Below, piece by piece: positions 33,115 to 40,817 of a stretch of DNA of 64,000 bases. The DNA lies in assembly GCA_035710515.1 (NCBI GenBank), contig DASTDE010000001.1, positions 434,001 to 498,000 of the forward strand, in the 5' to 3' direction. A model generated the notes under the pieces. The model saw only the letters and a program-made list of their open reading frames with translations, did not search any database and was not told where the DNA came from. A program made the position numbers and the translations under genes. Source of the stretch: Candidatus Rubrimentiphilum sp. GTDB taxonomy: Bacteria > Vulcanimicrobiota > Vulcanimicrobiia > Vulcanimicrobiales > Vulcanimicrobiaceae. Numbering within the stretch: the stretch's first letter is position 1; each line of letters begins with the position of its first letter.

Positions 33115-33930
33115 CTACTGGAACGTAACCTTGAAGAGGTAGCTGCCCGGGATTGGTTGGCAGTACGCCATTGCGCTTTGATACGTGCTTTCGCGAGCTG
33201 CTCTCACCGCCGCATTATCAAAGTTTATGTCTTGAGACGACTGAAAGAGTGTCGCATCAGCCAGGCTGCCGCCTGGATTAATCGTCACGAGTATTTGCGC
33301 CGTCCCTTGATTGCCGTGGCGCAGAGGCTCCGGATAATCCGGTGACACGAGCGTTTTCACTCCGGCGTCATGGAACGGCTCCGCGCAATTTGTGTTGTAC
33401 GAAAGCTTTGCAGGTTTTGGCGGGAGCACCAGATCTCCGGGCTCCGGCGCGAGAGTCGTCTTATCCGGATACTGGGGATCCCCTATAGTCGCCGGGCCGC
33501 GACTCTTTGGCATCAGAGCCCACCGCGGTTGTGGCGGGCATGCTTGCCCATTTGCACCTAATACAAAAGCGTTCATTAGTGAGACTGGATGAGAGAACTG
33601 CAAATACATGGCGGACGACGTCCATGCGGGCACAGCACGGTGCTTTCCATTCGGTTCGATCACATGGTGCGTCGTAGAAGCGATCGCTACAGGTGGAATC
33701 GCTACGCTGTACCAACCGAGTTCCGTTTCGAATGCTAGTACCGCGGAAACGGTTTTTGGCGCACCGGCATTGAGTGTGAATCCGTAAAGGGTGCCCGTGT
33801 AAGGGGAGCCAGTAACGCCTACCGGCTTCAGATAGAGCCACGAGGCGCAAAATTCATCGGCGGCTTTCGCGTCCCGCGCGGCAGACAACATAAATGAACC
33901 GAGGAAAATTGCGAGTAGGAAAAACTTCAT
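33115..33930 (-). CDS. Secreted TonB C-terminal-domain-like protein, four-cysteine family
   Basis: A 271-aa paralogue of its neighbours. Signal peptide ends near ARDAKA, then DEFCASWL. It keeps APKTVSAVLAFETELGWY, CAEPFHDAGV, and the C-terminal INPGGSLADATLF, ARESTYQSAMAYCQPIPGSY, but has lost the ERDRHYN motif and has a shorter middle part with GQACPP. This is the most diverged of the three tandem copies. It begins three bases after the previous stop. Confidence 0.8.
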   Translation of the reverse strand: MKFFLLAIFLGSFMLSAARDAKAADEFCASWLYLKPVGVTGSPYTGTLYGFTLNAGAPKTVSAVLAFETELGWYSVAIPPVAIASTTHHVIEPNGKHRAVPAWTSSAMYLQFSHPVSLMNAFVLGANGQACPPQPRWALMPKSRGPATIGDPQYPDKTTLAPEPGDLVLPPKPAKLSYNTNCAEPFHDAGVKTLVSPDYPEPLRHGNQGTAQILVTINPGGSLADATLFQSSQDINFDNAAVRAARESTYQSAMAYCQPIPGSYLFKVTFQ

Positions 33931-33933
33931 GCG

Positions 33934-34848
33934 CTACCTCGAGTTAAACATAATATATGCGTTATAGATTGCGGGTACCGGCCGGCAGTAGGCTACTGCA
34001 TTCACGTACTTCGAACGTTGCACTGCGGCGATCGCAGCCTGATCGAAGGCGGCCAATCCCGTCGGCGCCCAGACCCAAGAGTCGGCCAGGGTGCCGTCCG
34101 GGTTGAGCGCCAGACCAACTCCAATAATTCCTGATGCGCCGGTCGTTTGTAAGACACTCGGATAGCCCGGATCCACGAGCAAGGTGACCGATCCGTCCTG
34201 AAAGGGTTTGGCGCAGTTTGCCGTTTCGAGCGCTTTGCTCGCGGCTGCGGCGATTTGGAGCGCATCCGGCGGCGGCGAAGCGCTGAGTGTGTCGACGTCT
34301 TTGGGATCGACAAGGGGCTTTTCAAATGTTCGCCGAGCGCCGGCGGTGTTGGACGTGGCGATAGATATGGTTTTCACGCCGTTCGCTTTTTGCGTACCCG
34401 GAGGCGGCGGGCAGATAAACGTTCCTGATTTTTCCCATCCGAAGTCGCCGTCGCTTCTTGCCGTCGCCGAGTATAGCCAGCTGTGGTTCAGCGTGACATT
34501 CGTCGGGAATCGCACGTACATGATCCGCGAAACCCAGTCCGGAATCGTTAAGCGCCCGAAGATCTCGTTATAGTGCCGGTCTTTTTCCGCTAGAGCAACC
34601 GGCGGGACGTCGACCGTAAACCAGCCGGCCGTCGTATCGAATGCGAGTTTTCCCGACACCGTTCGTGGTCCCATCGCCGTAAGAGCGAATCCAAACAGCG
34701 CGGCCGGCCCCCGAGTCGTCTGATCTGTCGATGAAACAGCGGCTACCTCAAGTTGCGCGGGACATATTTCCGTGAGCGCTTGGGCGCGTTCAGAGGCAAA
34801 AGCCACAAGGCCAAATACTAACGCGAAACCGGCAACCACCCGTTTCAT
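33934..34848 (-). CDS. Secreted TonB C-terminal-domain-like protein, four-cysteine family
   Basis: A 304-aa paralogue. Signal peptide to about residue 24 (SERAQA), then TEICPAQL. Motifs: TAMGPRTVSGKLAFDTTAGW, PPVALAEKDRHYNE, VRFPTNVTLNHSWL, FICPPPP, CAKPFQDGSV, LNPDGTLADSWVWAPTG, VQRSKYVNAVAYCRPVPAIY. It has a longer Ala/Ser/Thr-rich linker than its neighbours. The start ATG overlaps the thpR stop (ATGA), placing the three paralogues in one transcript with thpR. Confidence 0.82.
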   Translation of the reverse strand: MKRVVAGFALVFGLVAFASERAQALTEICPAQLEVAAVSSTDQTTRGPAALFGFALTAMGPRTVSGKLAFDTTAGWFTVDVPPVALAEKDRHYNEIFGRLTIPDWVSRIMYVRFPTNVTLNHSWLYSATARSDGDFGWEKSGTFICPPPPGTQKANGVKTISIATSNTAGARRTFEKPLVDPKDVDTLSASPPPDALQIAAAASKALETANCAKPFQDGSVTLLVDPGYPSVLQTTGASGIIGVGLALNPDGTLADSWVWAPTGLAAFDQAAIAAVQRSKYVNAVAYCRPVPAIYNAYIMFNSR

Positions 34849-35396
34849 TGCTGGGCCTTCAGCGGGTAGCAAGCGCGGACCTCGTAACGCGTAGTTCGAT
34901 CGGCTGGGATCGATTCAAAGAGCGTGAGATCGCGAACCGCGAGTTTCATCGGCTTTATATCGAGTACCGGCAAGTGTGCGTTCCCGCCTTTGACACGCGC
35001 GATCGTTACGTGAGCGACAGGTTCCTTGTTGAAAGAGAAGCCGAGCGCTTCGTAGGAAGCTCGGACAGACCGCGCCAGGGTTCGAAATGCGTCGCCTTGT
35101 TCGCGCGCTCCGATCCATACGACGCGAGGTTTACGCTCGTGTGGGAACGCGCCGAGCTTGTCTAGCGTAAGATCGAACGGTGCGATGGTTTGCGCGACGG
35201 CGTTTAGTGCGTCGCGGGTCGGTTCTATGCTTTCAGGATCGGCCCAACCGAGGAACGCGAGCGTAATGTGCAGCTTCTCCGGCGCTTCGAAGCGCGCGTC
35301 GAATCTAGAATCGCGCAAGCGGTTTGCGACGTCGGTGCACGCCGCGCGCACGGAATCGCTTAGAGCGATGCCCGTGAATAGTTTAAGTCGCTTCAC
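34845..35396 (-). CDS. thpR: RNA 2',3'-cyclic phosphodiesterase (2'-5' RNA ligase family)
   Basis: A 183-aa 2H phosphoesterase. The two catalytic HxTx motifs are HITLAFLGW near residue 43 and HVTIARVKG near residue 129, with the expected spacing. FTGIALSDSVR at the N-terminus is typical for ThpR/LigT. It hydrolyses 2',3'-cyclic phosphate in RNA; the ligase activity is known in vitro for the family. It is the first gene of a leftward run with the three secreted paralogues, with no evident functional link. Confidence 0.9.
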   Translation of the reverse strand: MKRLKLFTGIALSDSVRAACTDVANRLRDSRFDARFEAPEKLHITLAFLGWADPESIEPTRDALNAVAQTIAPFDLTLDKLGAFPHERKPRVVWIGAREQGDAFRTLARSVRASYEALGFSFNKEPVAHVTIARVKGGNAHLPVLDIKPMKLAVRDLTLFESIPADRTTRYEVRACYPLKAQQ

Positions 35397-35418
35397 GCTG
35401 GCCTCGACAAGCTCGGCC

Positions 35419-35496
35419 GCCCTTCGACAGCGCGTTCACCTTCGGCGAACGCCGCTCAGGATGACACCCAGATATGCTTACCATGACACATTTGGC
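35419..35496 (+). repeat. Dispersed intergenic element copy B with an attached array unit
   Basis: GCCCTTCGAC, a hairpin core pairing GCGTTC (35432-35437) with GAACGC (35447-35452), and GCTCAGGATGACAC to 35467. About ten bases later a single unit CTTACCATGACACATTTGG of the tandem-array type follows. Same orientation as copy A at 6741; the core has a different loop and one mismatch. The remaining gap to 35535 holds nothing else recognisable. Confidence 0.7.
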
Positions 35497-35535
35497 GCGC
35501 TTCTGCAGCACTAATATCGCGTTCTCCGTCGCGCA

Positions 35536-36171
35536 TTATTGCAGGTAGGGATTCGTGTTCCGTTCCTCGCCAATCGTCGTGAATGGGCCGTGGCCGGGAA
35601 TCACGCGCGTCTCGTCGCCGAACGGCAACAGTTTGCGCTCGATGCTGGCGACGATGTCTTCCATAGAAGTGCCGCCGAGATCCCAGCGGCCGATGGAGCC
35701 GGCGAACAGCGTGTCGCCCGAAAGTATGGTCGCGCCACCCTCTCCCTCGAATGAAAAGCACACGCTGCCCGGCGTATGGCCCGGCGTGTGCAGCACGTTG
35801 ACTTCAATGTCGCCGGCACGCACGACGCCGCCGTCTTGCAGTTCGCCGTCGAGATCGACGATGCGCGGTGCATCATACATGCCAATCCATCCGGCTTGCA
35901 CGCCGAGGCTGTGGTAGAGCGGCAGATCGGCCGGATGCAGTAACCCCTGGCCGCCCGTGCGGTCGCGAAGCGCACCGAGATCGCCGATGTGATCGATGTG
36001 CGCGTGGGTGTGCACCAAATACTTGGCGCGCGTACCGAGGCGCTCCAAGCGTTTGACGACCTGGGGGACACCGTCTCCGCCGTCCACAACGATTGCTTCG
36101 TGCCGCTGGTCGTCGCTAAGAATCGTGCAGTTGCAGCCGAGCGGCCCGACCGGAAACGTCTCGACGGTCAA
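35536..36171 (-). CDS. Metallo-beta-lactamase-fold hydrolase (glyoxalase II-like)
   Basis: A 211-aa MBL hydrolase. Metal ligands: THAHIDHIGDL (HxHxDH) near residue 55, HTPGHTPGSVCF near 130, SGDTLFAGSIGRWDL near 152, and VIPGHGP near 194. This set matches small glyoxalase-II-like thioester hydrolases of the YcbL type. The start is a TTG at 36171 whose last bases overlap the stop of the flavin reductase gene (TTGA), giving the family N-terminus VETFPVGPLGCNC. Confidence 0.87.
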   Translation of the reverse strand: MTVETFPVGPLGCNCTILSDDQRHEAIVVDGGDGVPQVVKRLERLGTRAKYLVHTHAHIDHIGDLGALRDRTGGQGLLHPADLPLYHSLGVQAGWIGMYDAPRIVDLDGELQDGGVVRAGDIEVNVLHTPGHTPGSVCFSFEGEGGATILSGDTLFAGSIGRWDLGGTSMEDIVASIERKLLPFGDETRVIPGHGPFTTIGEERNTNPYLQ

Positions 36172-36662
36172 TCGATGCGAATTCCGAAATCGTGAAACGC
36201 GCCGTTGTAATAACCCAGCGGCGAGCCCGGGCGTGATGCGCACGAGAGCACGCGTCCGATGAAGACGCTGTGCGAGCCGGCGTGATGCTCTTCAGCCACC
36301 TCGCAATCCAAGTACGCCACCGCGCCGCGAATGATCGCCGCGCCGGTCGCGTCGACGTCGTACGGCACGCCTTCGAATTGGTTTTCGCGAATTTTGCTGG
36401 CAAATCGCTCGGCGAGACGCTGCTGATCGCCGGCCAGGATGTTCACGCAAAACACTTTGGACTCGGAGATGACGAGGTAGCTGCGCGCCTCGCGGTTGAT
36501 GCAGATCAGCACCAGCGGCGGTTCGACTGAAACGCTCGAGAACGCGCTCACAGTGACGCCACGCGGTTCACCCTCACGCAGACTGGTCACGACCGTTACG
36601 CCGGTTGGGAAGTGCCGCATAGCGGCTTTGAACGCTTCCGGCGTTGCGGGCGTGGGATTCAT
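36168..36662 (-). CDS. Flavin reductase family protein (FMN-binding split barrel)
   Basis: A 164-aa protein of the flavin reductase-like domain family. Typical motifs: FPTGVTVVTSL, GVTVSAFSSVSVEPPLVLIC, FCVNILAGDQQRLAERFA, and HSVFIGRVLSC. Such proteins supply reduced flavin to a monooxygenase or reduce other substrates; no monooxygenase is adjacent. Starts with an ATG overlapping the stop of the O-methyltransferase gene by four bases. Confidence 0.88.
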   Translation of the reverse strand: MNPTPATPEAFKAAMRHFPTGVTVVTSLREGEPRGVTVSAFSSVSVEPPLVLICINREARSYLVISESKVFCVNILAGDQQRLAERFASKIRENQFEGVPYDVDATGAAIIRGAVAYLDCEVAEEHHAGSHSVFIGRVLSCASRPGSPLGYYNGAFHDFGIRID

Positions 36663-37210
36663 TTTTTGCGCGCGCCGATGCCCAGTCCCGAGCCGAGCGG
36701 AAGAATAGCAGCGTCGAGCTGCGGGTGATGCAAGAATGTTTTATTGAACGCATCGGTTTCGTCGTCTGCGCTTAGCCCGTTCAGAATAACCAAGCCCGAA
36801 AGTTTGAGCACGTGCAGGCACTGCTTCAAATACTCGGCGTAATCGCTGCGGGGTGCATCGATGAATGCGATGTCTAGGTTGCGCAACGGAAATATGTGAA
36901 GTACTTCGAGTGCGGGTTGATTGACGATCTCAACTCGGTCGCCGACGCCTGCGCGGTCGAAATACTCGCGCGCGACCTCGGTGCGTTCGATAAACGGATC
37001 GAACGTCCAGATTTTGCCGGCAGGCGGTTGCGCCAGCGCCATTTGCAGGGTCGCATAACCGTACCCGGTTCCGATTTCCAGAATGCGATTCGCTTGCATC
37101 GCGTGCGTCAACACGGAGAGCAGCCGTCCGACGTCCGGCGGAACTGTCGCGATTCCGTCCTGATTGGCCCGTCGTTCGATCTCGAGAAGAAGATCCTCAG
37201 CCATTATCAT
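36659..37210 (-). CDS. SAM-dependent O-methyltransferase family protein
   Basis: A 183-aa methyltransferase of the O-MT/caffeoyl-CoA type. NRILEIGTGYGYATLQMA near residue 42 is motif I, KIWTFDPFIERTEVAREYF motif II, and DIAFIDAPRSDYAEYL the catalytic region. Substrate unknown. An alternative ATG lies two codons downstream. It begins three bases after folD ends, so it belongs to the same leftward run. Confidence 0.85.
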   Translation of the reverse strand: MIMAEDLLLEIERRANQDGIATVPPDVGRLLSVLTHAMQANRILEIGTGYGYATLQMALAQPPAGKIWTFDPFIERTEVAREYFDRAGVGDRVEIVNQPALEVLHIFPLRNLDIAFIDAPRSDYAEYLKQCLHVLKLSGLVILNGLSADDETDAFNKTFLHHPQLDAAILPLGSGLGIGARKK

Positions 37211-37213
37211 CGC

Positions 37214-38053
37214 TTAGTCGCGCGAGCGGCTCTTCCCCGCACCGGCTGCCGCTTTCATGACGTTGCGAAGCAACGCGATATTGGTTACCGGCCCGACACC
37301 GCCCGGAACCGGCGTGATCGCGCCCGCGACTTGCACGGCGGAGTCGAAATCCACATCGCCTTTTAACTTGCCGTCTACAAGCGTGGTGCCGACGTCGATG
37401 ACGGTTGCGCCCGGTTTTATGTCGTCGCCGCGGACTAAGCCGGGTTTGCCGGTTGCGGCGATGACGACGTCGGCCATGCGCAGGTACGGCTGCAAACCGG
37501 CGGACTTGCTATGCAAGATCGTTACGGTTGCGTTATGCGAAAGCGCGAGCATCGCCGCCGGAATGCCGACAACAACCGAACGCCCGAGAACCGCAACATT
37601 ATACCCTCGCAACGGCCAATGCGGACTGTGTTCGAGCAAGAGCATCACAGCCGCCGGCGTAGCAGGCACGAACTCGGAGCCGGGATGCGTTCCGTCCACG
37701 TCTTTGTGAATTGGAATCGAATCCGCAACCGAGCGGATTGAAAGATGCGCCGGCAGCGGCTGCTGCAACAAAACGCCATGCACTTTCGGATCGTCTTTCA
37801 ACCGTTCGAGCCGTTCGCGCACGGTCGCGGCCGTTGCGTTTTCGGCAAGCTCGTCCACATGCACGGCGATGCCGGCGCGTTCGCCAACTTTGACCAAATT
37901 GCGCACGTACGCCACCGACGCGTCATTTTCGCCGACGAGCACGATGTCGAGCCTTGGATGAACTCCGCGCTCGCGCAGCTGATTGCTTTGGGCGACTAAC
38001 TCGGCGCGCAGTTCGTCTGCAACCGCGCGACCGTCCAGAATGCGTGCCGGCAC
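37214..38053 (-). CDS. folD: Bifunctional methylenetetrahydrofolate dehydrogenase/cyclohydrolase FolD
   Basis: One-carbon enzyme of 279 aa interconverting methylene-, methenyl- and formyl-tetrahydrofolate. Hallmarks: ILDGRAVADELR at the N-terminus, the catalytic Lys/Tyr region ASVAYVRNLVKVGERAGI, GVLLQQPLPAHL, KDVDGTHP, VLGRSVVVGIPAAMLAL, and TPVPGGVGPVTNIALL near the end. The start is a GTG at 38053; longer frames overlap the divergent thioredoxin-like gene. Confidence 0.95.
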   Translation of the reverse strand: MPARILDGRAVADELRAELVAQSNQLRERGVHPRLDIVLVGENDASVAYVRNLVKVGERAGIAVHVDELAENATAATVRERLERLKDDPKVHGVLLQQPLPAHLSIRSVADSIPIHKDVDGTHPGSEFVPATPAAVMLLLEHSPHWPLRGYNVAVLGRSVVVGIPAAMLALSHNATVTILHSKSAGLQPYLRMADVVIAATGKPGLVRGDDIKPGATVIDVGTTLVDGKLKGDVDFDSAVQVAGAITPVPGGVGPVTNIALLRNVMKAAAGAGKSRSRD

Positions 38054-38087
38054 GGCTCGCGCATTCGTTCGCGGGAGGAACCTCCCC

Positions 38088-38636
38088 TTGGATAGGAGCA
38101 CGAAGGCATTCGTGAAATGGCTTCTCGCCGTGGGCGGCGCCGTGGTCGTCGCGATCGTTCTCAAGCAATATTTTCCGGCCGGTAACGCTCAGACGACGCA
38201 GATTGCGATCGCCGGGAAGCCGGCGCCGAGCTTCGCCGTCCCGTCGATCGATGGAAAACGCCAGACTTTGGCTGGGTATCGCGGGCGCGTTGTCGTGATG
38301 AATCTGTGGGCGACGTGGTGTCCGCCGTGCCGCGCCGAGATGCCCGATCTCGAACGCCTCTACGAAACATACCGTTCACGCGGGCTCGTCGTGATCGGCA
38401 TCAACCAGGGCGAGTCGCGTCAACGCGCCGCCGCCTTCGCTCAATCGTTACGTATCCGTTATCCGATTTGGCTGGACGATCAGCAGCAATACGGTCGCAC
38501 GTATATCGCCTTAGGCTTGCCGACGACAGTGATCATCAATCGATCGGGCGTGGCTGTGCCACCGGGTTTTGACGGGCCGCTCACCTACGCCCAGATGAAG
38601 GCCGCAATAGCACCGCTCGTTCGCGCACCGCGGTGA
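38088..38636 (+). CDS. Membrane-anchored thioredoxin-like (TlpA/ResA-type) protein
   Basis: A 182-aa protein with one N-terminal membrane anchor (VKWLLAVGGAVVVAIVLKQYF) and a periplasmic thioredoxin fold: GKPAPSFAVPSIDGK, NLWATWCPPCRAEMPDL (active site CPPC near residue 80), and LPTTVIINRSG with the cis-Pro. Probably a disulfide reductase, for example for cytochrome maturation or Cys repair. The start is a TTG at 38088 about eight bases after GGGAGGA. That ribosome-binding site is part of an inverted repeat GGGAGG-AA-CCTCCC (38073-38086) that could mask it. Overlaps the next gene by four bases. Confidence 0.88.
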   Translation: MDRSTKAFVKWLLAVGGAVVVAIVLKQYFPAGNAQTTQIAIAGKPAPSFAVPSIDGKRQTLAGYRGRVVVMNLWATWCPPCRAEMPDLERLYETYRSRGLVVIGINQGESRQRAAAFAQSLRIRYPIWLDDQQQYGRTYIALGLPTTVIINRSGVAVPPGFDGPLTYAQMKAAIAPLVRAPR

Positions 38637-39514
38637 TCGTTTTCTGGCTACTGATCGCGGCGGCGGTCGCAATGACCGCGGCGCAGGATGCCTTTCCCGG
38701 GAATCCGCTCTTTCACAAGGGTTGGTACAACGTGCTCGACGCCGCGATCTTGATCGTGGCAGCCTATCGGCCGCGCAAGGATCTCATCGCTCTCGGCGGC
38801 GCGGCGATGATCGTGTTGGCGGGGGTTGCTTCGGGACTGATGGGCCCCGACACGCACACCGTCGTGGGTTCGCCCGGTGCAACCGTCGCCGACGATCAGA
38901 TCGGGTCGTCGTTTGTTTTTCCGCTCGCGCAGCCGCGCGACGATCCGCAAACGATTGCCGTCGCGCTGCAGAACGGTTCCTCGCTCGTCTCGATCGGCAG
39001 TGGGCGCAGATATTCCGGAGGCCTCGTTCTTTGGCAGACGCCGCGCGTTGCGGTGTGGGTTAGCGCGGCTGATCCGGCCGGCAACCGGTTGACGATCACG
39101 CAGCCGTCCAACGGTTCGTTCCTGTCGCCTGTGCTTTCGATGCAGCAAACGACGACGATCGCCGGTGTGAACGTACGCTACGACACGTTTGCGGTGCCGG
39201 CGCTTCGGCGAACGGTCCGGGCCGTGCTCTTCACCGCCGCCCAAGCTGCGCGTTTGGGCCCTCAAGCGCCACCCGCGGGAACGCCGGCGGTGCTTTTCGC
39301 GGTTGCCGATCGGTCGGACCGCCCGGTGCCCGGAGGAATCGGCATCGTTGCGTCCGGTTCCCAGAAAGCTATCGGCGGTTTACGTTTGCGTGGTGAGGTC
39401 GGCTACTTTCCCGCAGTCGTCGTAACCTCCGCGCCGTATCTTCCTGTACTGATTGCGGGCGGTGTGCTTCTCTTGGCCGGCGCGGCTAGAACTGCGTTCC
39501 GCTCGAGAACGTAA
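38633..39514 (+). CDS. Membrane protein of unknown function, 293 aa
   Basis: Begins with GTG overlapping the thioredoxin-like stop. Two or three N-terminal hydrophobic segments (VFWLLIAAAVAMTAA, VLDAAILIVAAY, LIALGGAAMIVLAGVASG), a roughly 170-residue extracytoplasmic beta-rich domain, and a C-terminal membrane helix (YLPVLIAGGVLLLAGAA). No recognised family. Coupling to a TlpA-like protein suggests a shared envelope redox or cytochrome-related job, but there is no cofactor motif. Its 3' end overlaps the convergent TldE gene by 29 bases. Confidence 0.7.
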   Translation: MIVFWLLIAAAVAMTAAQDAFPGNPLFHKGWYNVLDAAILIVAAYRPRKDLIALGGAAMIVLAGVASGLMGPDTHTVVGSPGATVADDQIGSSFVFPLAQPRDDPQTIAVALQNGSSLVSIGSGRRYSGGLVLWQTPRVAVWVSAADPAGNRLTITQPSNGSFLSPVLSMQQTTTIAGVNVRYDTFAVPALRRTVRAVLFTAAQAARLGPQAPPAGTPAVLFAVADRSDRPVPGGIGIVASGSQKAIGGLRLRGEVGYFPAVVVTSAPYLPVLIAGGVLLLAGAARTAFRSRT

Positions 39515-40817
39515 AGCTCTCAATCTTGGCGGCCGGCACGACGAGCGAAAACCAATAGTCACCCGTGCGCTGCTGCGTGTTTGAGAACTCGCACTTGCCC
39601 AGCGCCGTGATAATGCTCTGATTGAAACGCATGTTGCGGACGCCTGATGTAACCTTGCCGTTTTCGATCAAGAACGTGCCGTCGCGCGTCATGCCGGTAA
39701 CGATGGCCTTCTTTTGATCGACGGTGCGAATGTACCAGAAGCGGCTGATCAAGAGCCCGCGTTTGGTTTCGGCAATCAGCTGCGCGGTTGACTTCGATCC
39801 CGGCGAGACGACAAGGTCGATCGCTTGGGGACCGTACGGGTTCGGCGCGGGCAGCGCGTGGCCGGTGTTTTCGCGCCCCAGTTTCTTCGCCCAATAGCTG
39901 TCCGTGACGATCGACTTCGCAACGCCGGCTTCGACCAGCTTTACTCGCTGTTTGGGTTGTCCCTCGAAATCGAACGGCATGGACGGCGCGAGCGGATTTG
40001 AGTAATCGTCCGTAATGCTGACATGCTCGCCGAAATAATTCTTGTCGAGTCCGTCGCTCAAGAACGACGAGCCCTCGTCATACGATTGCGCCGAGAAATG
40101 CTGAGCTAAATATGCAAAAAACTCGCCGAATGCGGCGGGTTCCATGATGACGGTCCACTCGCCGGGATCGACTGCGCGCGGTTGCGCGGAGTTTTTTGCT
40201 TTGCCGGCCGCGGTGCTCGCAACAGCATGCGCATCCAGCGTCGTGGCGTCCGGCGAGTATTCTTGCCCGTAGCCGGTCGAATCGGCGGCGGTCATCTTGA
40301 CGTTGATGCCGCTGTCGGTGCCGTCGAACGAGGCGCGCGCGCCGCTGGAGTTGGCGATCGTGTATCCGGCGCTCTGTGTCCGCACGAACCCCGCGCACCA
40401 AAATTTGTGCGACTCCGCCACCTTGAAGATCGCATCGGCCATGCCGGCGCGCAGTTGCGGCGACGCATCGGCGGTGGCTTTTACGAACGCGCCTTGCGGC
40501 GTGGTTGTCGGGCCGCCCGACGGGAGGGGCGCGAGATCCGGATCTTCGGGAGCTAGCGTCGCGATAGCGATCGCCCGATCGACCGTTGCGCGCAGCGACT
40601 CTTCATCGAGGACGTTCGTGCTGGCGGTTCCCGTGCGCTTGCCAAGGATCGCGCGTACGCTCAGACCGGCATCCGAACGCGCGACGTTTTGATGGATCTC
40701 TTCGTGTGTGAAGCGCGTGAGATCGGCGTCTTCGGTGGCGACGGTTACTTCGGTGTGATCGGCAGTCGAGAGCGACAGGGCGCGCTCGGCCAGCGCTTCG
40801 CGCGCCTTGCTATCCAT
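39486..40817 (-). CDS. pmbA: TldE/PmbA family metallopeptidase subunit (inactive partner)
   Basis: A 443-aa protein of the TldD/PmbA family, the subunit lacking the HExxxH site. Motifs: TRFTHEEIHQNVARSDAGLS, SSGARASFDGTDSGINVKM, VVSPGSKSTAQLIAETKRGL near the C-terminus. With TldD it forms a heterodimeric protease that degrades unfolded peptides or matures modified peptides. The start ATG 40817 overlaps the tldD stop by eight bases; a longer frame upstream is inside tldD and not used. Confidence 0.88.
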   Translation of the reverse strand: MDSKAREALAERALSLSTADHTEVTVATEDADLTRFTHEEIHQNVARSDAGLSVRAILGKRTGTASTNVLDEESLRATVDRAIAIATLAPEDPDLAPLPSGGPTTTPQGAFVKATADASPQLRAGMADAIFKVAESHKFWCAGFVRTQSAGYTIANSSGARASFDGTDSGINVKMTAADSTGYGQEYSPDATTLDAHAVASTAAGKAKNSAQPRAVDPGEWTVIMEPAAFGEFFAYLAQHFSAQSYDEGSSFLSDGLDKNYFGEHVSITDDYSNPLAPSMPFDFEGQPKQRVKLVEAGVAKSIVTDSYWAKKLGRENTGHALPAPNPYGPQAIDLVVSPGSKSTAQLIAETKRGLLISRFWYIRTVDQKKAIVTGMTRDGTFLIENGKVTSGVRNMRFNQSIITALGKCEFSNTQQRTGDYWFSLVVPAAKIESFTFSSGTQF

